Shown here: positions 7,729-15,972 of the stretch, in pieces
Layout: every line of letters begins with the position of its first letter
Numbering within the stretch: the first letter of the stretch is position 1
From: Gracilibacillus kekensis
Lineage (GTDB): Bacteria > Bacillota > Bacilli > Bacillales > Amphibacillaceae
DNA length: 64,000 bases
Assembly: GCF_900143085.1 (NCBI RefSeq)
Contig: NZ_FRCZ01000001.1
Location: 1 to 64,000 of the forward strand
Direction of reading: 5' to 3'
The notes under the pieces: model-generated
Seen by the model: the letters and a program-made list of their open reading frames with translations, nothing else
Database searches by the model: none
What the model was told of the DNA's origin: nothing
Position numbers and translations under genes: made by a program

Positions 7729-9402
7729 ATGGAACAGGCAATAGATTTTAAAGGAAGAATAAAAAGTAAATTAGGCGTTAATCCACAAGATGCAACCATA
7801 TCACTCACCTACTTTACGATATCTTTTGCTACATTATTAATTGGAGGGATATTAGGATTAATACAAGGACTTGAAAGAGCAGGACTGTACCAATTACCGG
7901 CAGGATTTAACTATTATCAAGTGTTATCAGCACATGGCTTACTATTATTAGTTGTTTTTACCGCAACATTTACGATGGGTTATCAACTAGCAAATCTTTC
8001 CCATTCCTTTGACGGGTTATTGCCAAAAGTGAGAAAAATGGTATGGATAGGTATCGTGTTAAAGCTGATAGGTGTTGTCTTAAGTGTGACAACGATAGTT
8101 TTAGGAGAGGCTTCTGTACTTTATACATTTTATCCACCATTAGCAGCACACCCTATTTTTTATGTTGGTTTAGTATTCCTAGTATTAGGAATATGGGCAG
8201 TATCATTTGGAGTGATGATCAACTACCGTTATTGGCGAAAACAGCACCCTAGCCAAACCACTCCAATTCTTGCATTTTTTGCAATGGGGGTTTTTGTATT
8301 ATGGTTCTTCGCAAGCCTTGGTGTTACCATCGAAGTCTTTATGATCATACCATGGGTACTAGGTTGGATAGAAACCATCAATGTTATGGTCACAAGAACA
8401 TTGTTTTGGTGGTTCGGTCATACTCTGGTAAATATTTGGTACCTTGTTGCAACATCTGCCTGGTATGTAATCGTACCGAAAATTATTGGCGGAAAACATT
8501 TCAATGAAAAGTTAATCCGTTTAGTAATTATACTTTTAGTTGTTCTCAATATACCTGGAGGATTCCACCATCAAATTATTGATCCAGCGATTTCTATTTC
8601 GATCAAGTTTTTACATGTATTTATGAGTTTGTCGATTGCAGTTCCATCATTAATGACAGCTTTTGCCATGTTTTATGTATTAGAGAAAGCAGGTCGTAAC
8701 AAAGGTGGTAAAGGACTTTTCGGATGGTTGAAGAAATTACCTTGGGGAGATGTTCGTTTCCTTGCACCAATGATTGCGATGATTTCCTTTATCCCTGGTG
8801 GAGCAGGAGGGATCGTTAATACTAGTAACCAAATGAATCAAGTTATTCATAATACAATGTGGGTTGTGGGACATTTTCATATAACCGTCGGGGTTTCTGT
8901 AGTTCTCACTTTCTTCGGCATTTGTTATTGGTTAATTCCGCATTTATCGAAACGACAACTGACACCTAGAATGAATAAAATTGGCGTGATTCAAACGTGG
9001 ATTTGGACGATCGGTATGGCGATTATGGCGGGATCGATGCACTTAGCAGGCTTAATAGGTGATCCACGTCGAACATCGGACACAACGTATGCTGGTCATG
9101 AATCAGCATTAAGCTGGCTTCCTTATGAATTTGTCTTCGCAACTGGTGCCACTCTCTTAATGATCGGTGTCATCATTCAAGTCTATGCAGTATTTAATAT
9201 GATGTTCTTTGCACCTAAAGGTACAACAGAATTTCCTGTTGCAGAGCCTGAAGAAGACCAGCCAAAAGTACCAATGTGGACAGAACGCTGGGGATTGTGG
9301 GCAATTGTCTTACTTGCGGTTGTAGCAATGGCATATGTCATCCCAATCGTCGATATGATTGTCAATGCACCTCCTGGATCTCCGCCGATACGTACGTGGT
9401 AA
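7729..9402 (+). CDS. cbaA: ba3-type cytochrome c oxidase subunit I
   Basis: The 557-residue heme-copper oxidase catalytic subunit with 12-13 membrane helices. Visible ligands: the low-spin heme His in SAHGLLLLVVF, the CuB His in WWFGHTLVNIWYL, the His pair in GGFHHQ, and the heme ligands in VGHFHITVG. The GHTLVNIWY arrangement is the B-family (ba3) version rather than the A-family HPEVY motif. It reduces oxygen to water and pumps protons. Preceded by AAGGAGGG and closely coupled to subunit II; an inverted repeat separates it from the SCO gene. Confidence 0.93.
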   Translation: MEQAIDFKGRIKSKLGVNPQDATISLTYFTISFATLLIGGILGLIQGLERAGLYQLPAGFNYYQVLSAHGLLLLVVFTATFTMGYQLANLSHSFDGLLPKVRKMVWIGIVLKLIGVVLSVTTIVLGEASVLYTFYPPLAAHPIFYVGLVFLVLGIWAVSFGVMINYRYWRKQHPSQTTPILAFFAMGVFVLWFFASLGVTIEVFMIIPWVLGWIETINVMVTRTLFWWFGHTLVNIWYLVATSAWYVIVPKIIGGKHFNEKLIRLVIILLVVLNIPGGFHHQIIDPAISISIKFLHVFMSLSIAVPSLMTAFAMFYVLEKAGRNKGGKGLFGWLKKLPWGDVRFLAPMIAMISFIPGGAGGIVNTSNQMNQVIHNTMWVVGHFHITVGVSVVLTFFGICYWLIPHLSKRQLTPRMNKIGVIQTWIWTIGMAIMAGSMHLAGLIGDPRRTSDTTYAGHESALSWLPYEFVFATGATLLMIGVIIQVYAVFNMMFFAPKGTTEFPVAEPEEDQPKVPMWTERWGLWAIVLLAVVAMAYVIPIVDMIVNAPPGSPPIRTW

Positions 9403-9429
9403 TAATGAAATAAATCTATTCAAGAGGCT

Positions 9430-9480
9430 ATTGTCCGTTATTACTGCATTCATTCTGAATATATGGTAATAACGGACAAT
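9430..9480 (+). other. 14-bp perfect inverted repeat between oxidase and SCO genes
   Basis: ATTGTCCGTTATTA pairs perfectly with TAATAACGGACAAT across a 23-base loop. No T-run follows, so a classical terminator is unlikely; an RNA stability or processing hairpin that sets the subunit I to SCO expression ratio is a reasonable inference. Confidence 0.7.
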
Positions 9481-9503
9481 TAAGTATTAAGGTGGTGAAC
9501 AAA

Positions 9504-10130
9504 GTGACCAAACATGAACGTATAGCTTTAATGGTCGTGTTATTACTTGGATTAAGTGTTTTGACAATTGGGACAGATGGTTTTCAGGCATTCACGGAAG
9601 AACAAGCAAGAACTAATCAATTAATAAGTGAACAACCTTACTTACCTAAAGTAATATTAGAAGATAGTAAAGCACGAACTTACAGTATGCAAGAGCTTCA
9701 ACATAATAAATATTTGTTTATAACATTTATGTATACCAATTGTGCCACCGTATGTCCACAACTCGAGCGGAATATGCAAGAAGTATATCAACAGTTACCA
9801 GATACAATGATTAAAGAAAATATCCAATTCTTAAGTATTAGCTTCGATCCTGAAAATGATGATCCTAAAACCTTAGAAAAATATAGAAGTTATTTTGACA
9901 GTGATGGTGAATCTTGGCGAATGGCTCGAATTAATGATAAAGATGAGCTAAATAACTTATTGGATGAACTCGGAGTGATTGTAATACCAGATGATTATGG
10001 TAACTTCCAACACAATAGCGCATTTTACCTGGTGAATCGTGAAGGATCATTAATTGATGTAATGGACAATACCGAAATCGATCAGGCAGTGGAAAGAATT
10101 AAATCTGAGATTGGAGGCGGCTCTCTATGA
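9504..10130 (+). CDS. SCO family copper chaperone/thiol protein
   Basis: A 208-residue SCO1/SenC protein with an N-terminal membrane anchor (about residues 6-22) and a thioredoxin-like domain. The CxxxC copper-binding pair lies in YTNCATVCPQ (Cys80, Cys84) and the third ligand His in FQHNSAFYLV. SCO proteins mature the CuA centre of subunit II, which fits its place behind cbaB-cbaA. GTG at 9504 is six bases after GGTGGTG and is preferred over the GTG at 9492, which lies inside that site. The stop overlaps the next start (ATGA). Confidence 0.88.
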   Translation: MTKHERIALMVVLLLGLSVLTIGTDGFQAFTEEQARTNQLISEQPYLPKVILEDSKARTYSMQELQHNKYLFITFMYTNCATVCPQLERNMQEVYQQLPDTMIKENIQFLSISFDPENDDPKTLEKYRSYFDSDGESWRMARINDKDELNNLLDELGVIVIPDDYGNFQHNSAFYLVNREGSLIDVMDNTEIDQAVERIKSEIGGGSL

Positions 10131-10681
10131 AACAATTAAAATATGGAATTATATTGTATATCTTTTTAATCTTGCCTCCGGTTGCGAATTTATTAGAATC
10201 GATTATGATTTTTCATATGCATACACAGATGCCCTTGCTCGTTTTTACAGGATTTTTGATCGCCCCATTTTCACAAAAGAAATTCGCTCATTTTTTTGAT
10301 AAATGGAATCAATCAGGCGTTCCAGGAATTGTACTAGTGATTTTAATTTGGTCTTATTGGCAACTCCCTCGGGCAATGGATGATGCATTAACGTATAATG
10401 TAGTTGAATATTTTAAGTTTATAAGTTTACCCCTCTTAGTAGGAGTGCCTTTACGTGACAGTTGGAAAAAGCTCAAGAGTACTGGTCAATATATTTTTCT
10501 TATCTTTATCTTTGCGACTTTAGTGATTACTGGGTTCATCTATATCTGGATTGATCAACAAATATGCAATAACTATTTAATCATTGAACAACAGACATTG
10601 GGATGGGGTTCTCTTGCAATGGCTGCCTGTTTGTTACTGTATATTGGGTATCGCTTGTTTGAAAATGATGAAGCTTTTTAA
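10127..10681 (+). CDS. membrane protein of the oxidase operon
   Basis: A 184-residue protein with about five hydrophobic helices, translationally coupled to the SCO gene (ATGA overlap). The segment LPPVANLLESIMIFHMHTQM, with two His residues at the edge of a helix, recalls CtaG/DUF1404-type copper-related assembly proteins, but the match is weak by eye. Given the position behind an oxidase and a copper chaperone, a role in oxidase assembly is a reasonable guess. No terminator is evident directly downstream. Confidence 0.6.
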   Translation: MKQLKYGIILYIFLILPPVANLLESIMIFHMHTQMPLLVFTGFLIAPFSQKKFAHFFDKWNQSGVPGIVLVILIWSYWQLPRAMDDALTYNVVEYFKFISLPLLVGVPLRDSWKKLKSTGQYIFLIFIFATLVITGFIYIWIDQQICNNYLIIEQQTLGWGSLAMAACLLLYIGYRLFENDEAF

Positions 10682-10812
10682 GAAATTAGTATTTATACAA
10701 GGCTGGCCATTCTCATCAGGTAATATCCTCCTATGTAAACCTCTCATAGTAATTTAATTACTATTATAGTAAACTAATCCTCAGAGTATAAGAACAACTG
10801 GAGGATGACAAC

Positions 10813-11562
10813 ATGTATTTTCGCAAATGGATGATTATGTCTATATTAATTTTTCTGATCCTAACTGGGTGTGGTACGGAAGCGGACAAAACATTTGATG
10901 ATAATGAGAATAACTATTCTGCTGCTGATCCATCCACAGCCGAGGAAGAAACTAATATTGATAACGAAGACTTTACTGATGCCGAGGTCAAGCGTGTAGT
11001 AGACGGTGATACTGTAAAGATTCAAATAGAAGGAAGAGAAGAAACTGTTCGACTTTTATTAGTAGATACTCCAGAAACCAAACACCCAAACTTACCCGAA
11101 CAGCCTTATGGTCAGGAGGCAACTGATTTTGCTGTGGAAAAGCTCGCTGGAAAAACGATACAAATAGAATATGACGGACCGAAGCGTGATCACTATGATC
11201 GTTTGCTCGGCTATATATGGGTAGATGGTGAGAATTTTAATAAGATGTTACTCGAAGTAGGATTAGCTCGATATGCTTACGTCTATGAACCTCCTTATAC
11301 CCACCAGAAAGAGTTGAAACAAGCAGAACAACAAGCAAGTGAATCAGGAATTGGCATTTGGAGTGAAGATAATTATGTAACCAATGACGGTTTTAACCAT
11401 CAGGATGTAAGTTCCAAACCTAATACAAATAGCGATCAAGAAGATGTTTATTATGCTAAGTGTGCAGAAGCACAAGAAGCTGGGGTAACTCCTCTCTATG
11501 AAGGTGACCCAGGGTATGGAATTCATATGGATGGTGATCGTGACGGTGTAGCTTGTGAATAG
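10813..11562 (+). CDS. thermonuclease-family lipoprotein with Excalibur domain
   Basis: A 249-residue lipoprotein: lipobox LTGC with Cys20, an acidic spacer to about residue 55, then a staphylococcal-nuclease fold (VVDGDTVKI, RLLLVDTPE, YGQEATDFA, DHYDRLLGYIWVDG) to about 180, and a C-terminal Excalibur calcium-binding motif DGDRDGVACE. It probably degrades extracellular DNA or RNA for nutrients, anchored to the membrane; Bacillus YncB is the closest familiar relative. GGAGG lies eight bases before the ATG. The gene stands alone. Confidence 0.9.
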   Translation: MYFRKWMIMSILIFLILTGCGTEADKTFDDNENNYSAADPSTAEEETNIDNEDFTDAEVKRVVDGDTVKIQIEGREETVRLLLVDTPETKHPNLPEQPYGQEATDFAVEKLAGKTIQIEYDGPKRDHYDRLLGYIWVDGENFNKMLLEVGLARYAYVYEPPYTHQKELKQAEQQASESGIGIWSEDNYVTNDGFNHQDVSSKPNTNSDQEDVYYAKCAEAQEAGVTPLYEGDPGYGIHMDGDRDGVACE

Positions 11563-11569
11563 CGGTTAT

Positions 11570-12012
11570 TTATTTTATACCCGTTTTATTGAACATATTT
11601 TGAATCTTACTTGCATTCGTTACGAACATCGATACATGTAAATATAATAAAGATGTTAGCATTCCAATCAAAATAACTCGTTTAAGATCAGGTAAATAGA
11701 TATGACGAAGATCAGGCAACACAAAGAAACATACAGCAACGATTATTCCAAATAACACAAAGCATAATAGCTAATAATAAGAATAAGACCATCTCTGTTT
11801 AAACCCTACCATGTATCTGTCGATAATAATTGAAATAGGTATCCTACCAATAAATAAAGAGGTGTAGAGTAATAAGCATACATGATAAATAAACTAGGGA
11901 ATCCTTCGTAATGTACATTAGGACTTCTTTGCTCCACTGGTATATACATGATTCAAGCAAGGACAATTGCAAATAGTATGATGGATAACATGGTGGTTAT
12001 AAAACGATTCAT
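11570..12012 (-). pseudogene. decayed small membrane protein gene
   Basis: The ATG at 12012 overlaps the TatD stop codon (ATGA), so this was once the last gene of the thiamine operon. The frame opens MNRFITTMLSIILFAIVLA, hits TGA at codon 20, continues as MYIPVEQRSPNVHYEGFPS and then FIMYAYYSTPLYLLVGYLF to a TAG, and only resumes in another frame (MLFGIIVAVCFF to MFNKTGIK). Two stops and a frameshift in a protein-like, helix-rich sequence point to recent decay. The family is unknown to me. Confidence 0.72.
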
Positions 12013-12794
12013 TTTATCAATCTCTTTCCTCGTATGTTATAAAACGATTTTGTAGTATTTACAATCAAATTTTTCACACAATTTAGTGGCTTTCCTTTTA
12101 TTTCGCTAATCATCTTGATCGATTGTTTAATCATAACTGGATGCGTCATTTTTCCACGAAAAGGTCCTTCGAATTGCCAAGGTCCATCTGTTTCTACCAT
12201 TAATAACTCCAACGGGTATTGTCTTATAATTTCCTGTATTTCATTCTCATAGAGACAATCCGGTGTAATGGATATTTTATATTTATTTTTCATCATCCTT
12301 TGCAGAGTCGAAGCAGAACCTTTAAACCAGTGGAAATGAGCTATTTTAATATGATGTTTTTCTAAGAGATCACACACCAATTCAGCATCTTCATAAATGG
12401 CATGTAATACAACCGGCAGATCAAGTTCTTTAGCTAAAAGGATAAATCGTTCTAAAATTTCAAGATAGGGTTGAAGATTAAAATGAGCATCTTTTTTTCT
12501 TTTATAATAAGGAAGGCCGATCTCTCCAATAGCAACCAGATCATGGTGATGCCTACGAATCAATGCTTCTATTTCATCTAATTCTGCTTTACCAGGTATA
12601 GATTGTTCTGGATGCCATCCAAAAGCGGGATGAACATGTTCATTCCGAGACGATAAATCCCACACCTTTCGACAACTTTCCAAATCACTGGATACCGCAA
12701 TCAACCCACTAAAATTGTTTTGTCTTAAGTCATCAAGAATCTGCAGTTGTTCTTCACGCTTGTACCAGTCAAGATGAATATGTGCATCAATCAT
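12009..12794 (-). CDS. TatD family metal-dependent hydrolase
   Basis: A 261-residue amidohydrolase-fold enzyme with the TatD metal ligands: DAHIHLD at residues 3-9, FGWHPEQ, the bridging Glu in AIGEIGLPYY, His in VVLHAIYED, His in IAHFHWFKGS, and the Asp in VETDGPW. Family members are DNases or small-molecule hydrolases. It is the fourth structural gene downstream of the TPP riboswitch and its ATG overlaps the ATPase stop by eight bases, preceded by GAGGTG. The context suggests that it may act on a thiamine-related compound instead of DNA; this is inference. Confidence 0.85.
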   Translation of the reverse strand: MIDAHIHLDWYKREEQLQILDDLRQNNFSGLIAVSSDLESCRKVWDLSSRNEHVHPAFGWHPEQSIPGKAELDEIEALIRRHHHDLVAIGEIGLPYYKRKKDAHFNLQPYLEILERFILLAKELDLPVVLHAIYEDAELVCDLLEKHHIKIAHFHWFKGSASTLQRMMKNKYKISITPDCLYENEIQEIIRQYPLELLMVETDGPWQFEGPFRGKMTHPVMIKQSIKMISEIKGKPLNCVKNLIVNTTKSFYNIRGKRLIK

Positions 12795-13530
12795 CCAGCT
12801 CACCTCGTAATGTTTGATAAACTGCTTTTTTTACGTCTAGAAATTCTGAAGTTAATGTTAGTTCTCCATTTCTGGGACGATCAAATGCTATATCAAACTC
12901 TTTGATAACTTGTGCTGGCTTTGATCCTAAAACTAGAATTCTGTCAGATAAAAAGATTGCTTCTTCAATGTTGTGTGTAACAAACAAAACAGAAGGGCGC
13001 TCCTCATCCCAAATAGACAATAGCCATTTTTGCATCTCTAATCGTGTGAATTCGTCCAATGCTGAAAAAGGTTCATCCAAGCAAATAAAGGGTTGTGGGC
13101 TTAAAATACTTCGAATAAATGCAACACGTTGACGCATACCACCTGACAATTCATGTGGATAAGCATCTATATAATCTGCAAGTCCTGCTCGTTCTAGCAT
13201 TTTTTTTGCTTTCTCTTTATCTGGTTTTTCGAATAACTCTACACCAAGTGTGACATTTTCTAAAATGGTACGCCAAGGAAACAACGATGGTGTTTGCGGC
13301 ATATAACTTATTGAACCCTTTTGACCACTAATTTCATTTCCATTTAAACGAATCGAACCATAATCTGGCTTGTATAGTCCACCGATCAGGTGAAAAATCG
13401 TACTCTTTCCACTACCAGATGGTCCAAGTAAGGATACAAATTCGCCCTCTTTTACGTGGAATTGCAATTGTTCGAGGATTGGTTGTGAACCAAAGCTTTT
13501 AGAGAGCTGCTCGATTTCTAATGTACTCAC
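12787..13530 (-). CDS. thiZ: ABC transporter ATPase, thiamine-precursor type
   Basis: The 247-residue ATPase has Walker A GPSGSGKST, signature LSGGMRQRV, Walker B FICLDEPFSALD and the switch His in VTHN. It resembles the nitrate/sulfonate/taurine ATPase group that includes ThiZ. Together with the permease and the NMT1-type binding protein it would import a hydroxymethylpyrimidine-type thiamine precursor. Translation is coupled to the permease (ATGA at 13527-13530) and to TatD downstream. Confidence 0.85.
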   Translation of the reverse strand: MSTLEIEQLSKSFGSQPILEQLQFHVKEGEFVSLLGPSGSGKSTIFHLIGGLYKPDYGSIRLNGNEISGQKGSISYMPQTPSLFPWRTILENVTLGVELFEKPDKEKAKKMLERAGLADYIDAYPHELSGGMRQRVAFIRSILSPQPFICLDEPFSALDEFTRLEMQKWLLSIWDEERPSVLFVTHNIEEAIFLSDRILVLGSKPAQVIKEFDIAFDRPRNGELTLTSEFLDVKKAVYQTLRGELDD

Positions 13531-14285
13531 CGTTTTCCCTCCTCACTTGGTCGCCATTTCAAAATTAATCGTTCTGCAGTAATTATCAGACTAAAAAAGA
13601 TTAAGCATAAAATCATAATGAAAAAAATCGCTACAAATACACGATCTGTACGAAATGACGAGGATGCTAATGTCATATAAACTCCTATACCTTGATTGGC
13701 ACCAAGCCACTCTGAAATAACGGCACCCATCACACTATACGTAGCCGAAATTTTTAATCCTGAAAATAGCTGTGGAATAGCATGAGGCAATTCCAGTTTG
13801 GTAAAAATTTGCCTATTTGTCGCACCTGCCATTTTCATATAATGAATGAGTTCTGGATTTGTTTGCTTCAAACCATCTATGGTTGCTACTGCAATCGGGA
13901 AAAAACAAACTAAAGTAATAATTAAAAGTTTAGGAGTAATACCAAAACCGAACCAAATAACTAACAAAGGTGCTAGAACAATAATAGGTATGTTCTGCGA
14001 TAAAATAAGAAGTGGATATAATGCCTCTCTTATTCTTGGTACAAGGTGAAGTAGAATTGCTATAAGTAGACCAACTGAAACTCCTATAGCAAAACCGCTC
14101 CCTGTCAATGTAATTGTAGACAAGATATGGTGATTATAATTATGCCAACTTGTAAAAGCTTCTTGTACTATTGTTGTTGGTGCAGGAAGAATCCAAGTAG
14201 GTATTTGTAATAATCTACTGGTTATCTCCCAAATAGTAAGAATGCTCACAATGACAATGATTGCTGAATATGACTTTTCAAACAT
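13527..14285 (-). CDS. thiX: ABC transporter permease, thiamine-precursor type
   Basis: The 252-residue inner membrane permease has about six helices and the EAA-type loop MKMAGATNRQIFTKLELPHA that contacts the ATPase. Of the two ATG codons (14291, 14285) the second is favoured because AGGAG lies seven bases upstream. The 142-bp gap to the upstream thiamine-binding gene is filled by a tandem repeat array, yet the operon order and shared strand indicate co-transcription from the TPP riboswitch promoter. Confidence 0.85.
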   Translation of the reverse strand: MFEKSYSAIIVIVSILTIWEITSRLLQIPTWILPAPTTIVQEAFTSWHNYNHHILSTITLTGSGFAIGVSVGLLIAILLHLVPRIREALYPLLILSQNIPIIVLAPLLVIWFGFGITPKLLIITLVCFFPIAVATIDGLKQTNPELIHYMKMAGATNRQIFTKLELPHAIPQLFSGLKISATYSVMGAVISEWLGANQGIGVYMTLASSSFRTDRVFVAIFFIMILCLIFFSLIITAERLILKWRPSEEGKR

Positions 14286-14294
14286 AAACATGCT

Positions 14295-14421
14295 CCTATT
14301 TTATTGGACACTTTTTGACGTTTACTGGACACTTTTCATGTTTTGTTGGACACTTTTTTACGTTTATTGGACACTTTATAAGGTTTATTGGACACTTTTC
14401 AGCATTTACTGGACACTTCTA
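14295..14421. repeat. six imperfect ~20-bp TTGGACACTTTT repeats inside the thiamine operon
   Basis: Six head-to-tail units of about 20-21 bp, each with core TA(T/C)TGGACACTTT followed by a variable 6-9 bases. They fill the gap between the thiamine-binding gene and the permease. The plus strand reads as a YWTLF-type repeat peptide but has no ribosome binding site, so I take it as non-coding. Confidence 0.85.
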
Positions 14422-14426
14422 ACATA

Positions 14427-14720
14427 TTAATGATATTTTGCTGTTAATTCACTCATCGACGCTTGATTGTCTGCTCGTGAATATATCTTGATTTGTGAAA
14501 TCACACTGGGACAATCCAGCTCATGCATACGGTTGTTCATTTTTTCGATAACGACAAGCAATTGAGGTAGTTCACCCTCCATTGTTGTTTCTAAAGGATT
14601 TACTTGATATTTAACGCCTGATTTTTCAATGATTTTGATTGCTTCATCAACAAAAGGGATCGAGTCTTCTCCTTTTGGTGTTTTAGGAATGATTTGAATG
14701 CTAACTAAAGAATTTGCCAT
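14427..14720 (-). CDS. thiamine-binding protein, MTH1187/YkoF-like
   Basis: A 97-residue MTH1187-like (DUF77) protein: VSIQIIPK at the start, SGVKYQVNPLETTMEGELP in the middle, and VISQIKIYSRAD at the end. The family forms ferredoxin-like oligomers that bind thiamine or its pyrimidine part, as in B. subtilis YkoF. Location: 15 bp downstream of the binding-protein gene under the TPP riboswitch. The start is supported by GGGGGAG eight bases upstream. Confidence 0.85.
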   Translation of the reverse strand: MANSLVSIQIIPKTPKGEDSIPFVDEAIKIIEKSGVKYQVNPLETTMEGELPQLLVVIEKMNNRMHELDCPSVISQIKIYSRADNQASMSELTAKYH

Positions 14721-14735
14721 GGATATTCTCCCCCT

Positions 14736-15710
14736 CTATTCTGGTAAAAATTCATTTGTAAATGCCGCTTCGACATCTAATTCACTTTCTAATAAATCAT
14801 TCTCAAACATCCATTCTGCATAATTACGCCATACATCTTCTGTTTGAATGCCCCATTGTTCTGCATCATCCTGATATTTTGGTGAAAGCCACTCTTGACT
14901 AGCATGCACTAATTCCTCATCCAAATCTGGTACTTCTACTACTAGAATATCTGCTGCATCACTTGGATTCTCGATGGCAAATTGATAGCCTTTTTCTAAC
15001 GCTGCTACCATTGCACTCACTGTTTCCGGATTTTCTTCTATCATAGTTTCATTGGTTGTGATAACAGGAGTATAGTAATCTAGCTTCTCAGAATAATCTG
15101 TTAGATAAAGCATATCTAATTCAACGTCTCTCAGTTCAGCCTGGACACCAGTCCATCCATAATAAATCCACGCAAAATCAACATCACGTTCCACTGCAGT
15201 AAAAAAGTCTGTATTTCCCATATTGATAATCTCAACATCTTCAACCGATGCATCTTCTTGTTTCATTAAGGAATCAATGACAGCTGCTTCCACTGGTGCA
15301 CCCCATCCTCCATACGTTTTACCAGCAAAATCTGCTGGTGATGTGATACCTTTTTCTTTAGGAGCAGCAAATCCTGAAGTGTTATGCTGAATTACTGCGG
15401 CAATCGAAACAATTGGAATGTCCTGAACACGTGCTTCTGTCACTGCTTCTTGTGCACTTATTCCAAATTGAGCTTTTCCGGTTGCTACCGTTTGATCTGC
15501 ACCAGCTTCACCTGGCATAACGATTTCAACATCTAAGCCTTGCTCTTCAAAATATCCTTTTTCCTGTGCTACATATAGACCGGTATGATTGGTATTCGGT
15601 GTCCAATCCAGAACAAAGGTAACTTCCTCGAGCTCTTCCGCTGAATCGGAATTTCCGCAAGCAGTTAGAAGAAAACTAAAAATAATGAACACAAAGCCTA
15701 ATTTTTTCAT
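14736..15710 (-). CDS. thiY: NMT1/THI5-type substrate-binding lipoprotein
   Basis: A 324-residue solute-binding lipoprotein (lipobox LLTAC, Cys18). The mature part has the NMT1/THI5 pattern: VTFVLDWTPNTNHTGLYVAQ, then GYFEEQGLDVEIV, FGISAQEAV and YGGWGAPVEAAVI. This matches ThiY, which binds N-formyl aminopyrimidine or HMP for salvage into thiamine. It is the first gene after the TPP aptamer and expression-platform hairpin, so its synthesis should fall when thiamine pyrophosphate is plentiful. Confidence 0.9.
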   Translation of the reverse strand: MKKLGFVFIIFSFLLTACGNSDSAEELEEVTFVLDWTPNTNHTGLYVAQEKGYFEEQGLDVEIVMPGEAGADQTVATGKAQFGISAQEAVTEARVQDIPIVSIAAVIQHNTSGFAAPKEKGITSPADFAGKTYGGWGAPVEAAVIDSLMKQEDASVEDVEIINMGNTDFFTAVERDVDFAWIYYGWTGVQAELRDVELDMLYLTDYSEKLDYYTPVITTNETMIEENPETVSAMVAALEKGYQFAIENPSDAADILVVEVPDLDEELVHASQEWLSPKYQDDAEQWGIQTEDVWRNYAEWMFENDLLESELDVEAAFTNEFLPE

Positions 15711-15757
15711 TTTTATCCCCCTATTATTTTTCTGTATTTAGAGGAACATACAAGAAA

Positions 15758-15784
15758 GCGCCCTAGACAAATTGCCTAGGGCGC
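15758..15784 (-). terminator. TPP riboswitch expression-platform terminator
   Basis: GCGCCCTAGGCAA / TTGTCTAGGGCGC hairpin followed on the minus strand by TTTCTT, between the TPP aptamer and the thiY start. It fits an intrinsic terminator formed when TPP is bound. Confidence 0.8.
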
Positions 15785-15806
15785 ATAAAGATTCAGTTAT
15801 CTTATA

Positions 15807-15894
15807 TGTTCCCTACGCTGGTTCTAACCAGATCAGGTTCTAAGGGTCAGCATCTTCACGGATACTCTCTCAACCGGCAACACCGGTCCCCCTA
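15807..15894 (-). ncRNA. TPP riboswitch (THI element) aptamer
   Basis: The minus strand carries the conserved THI-box blocks in order: AGGGGGACCGG, a GAGA-containing TTGAGAGAG segment, GCTGACCCTTAGAACCTGA, GATCTGGTTAGAACCAG and GCGTAGGGAAC. These are the pyrimidine- and pyrophosphate-sensing arms of the thiamine pyrophosphate aptamer. A terminator-type hairpin follows before thiY. It controls the ABC transporter operon down to TatD. Confidence 0.95.
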
Positions 15895-15972
15895 CATGTT
15901 TATTATTGAATTGCTACTTTCTACTTTGACATAGATTTTGTATTTCATCAAGTCTTTTTAACTAAAAAGGTA

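Noticed and set aside
14242-14430. Plus-strand ORF with YWTLF repeats
   Set aside because: Its open frame arises from the 21-bp period of the tandem array; no ribosome binding site, opposite to the operon, low-complexity.
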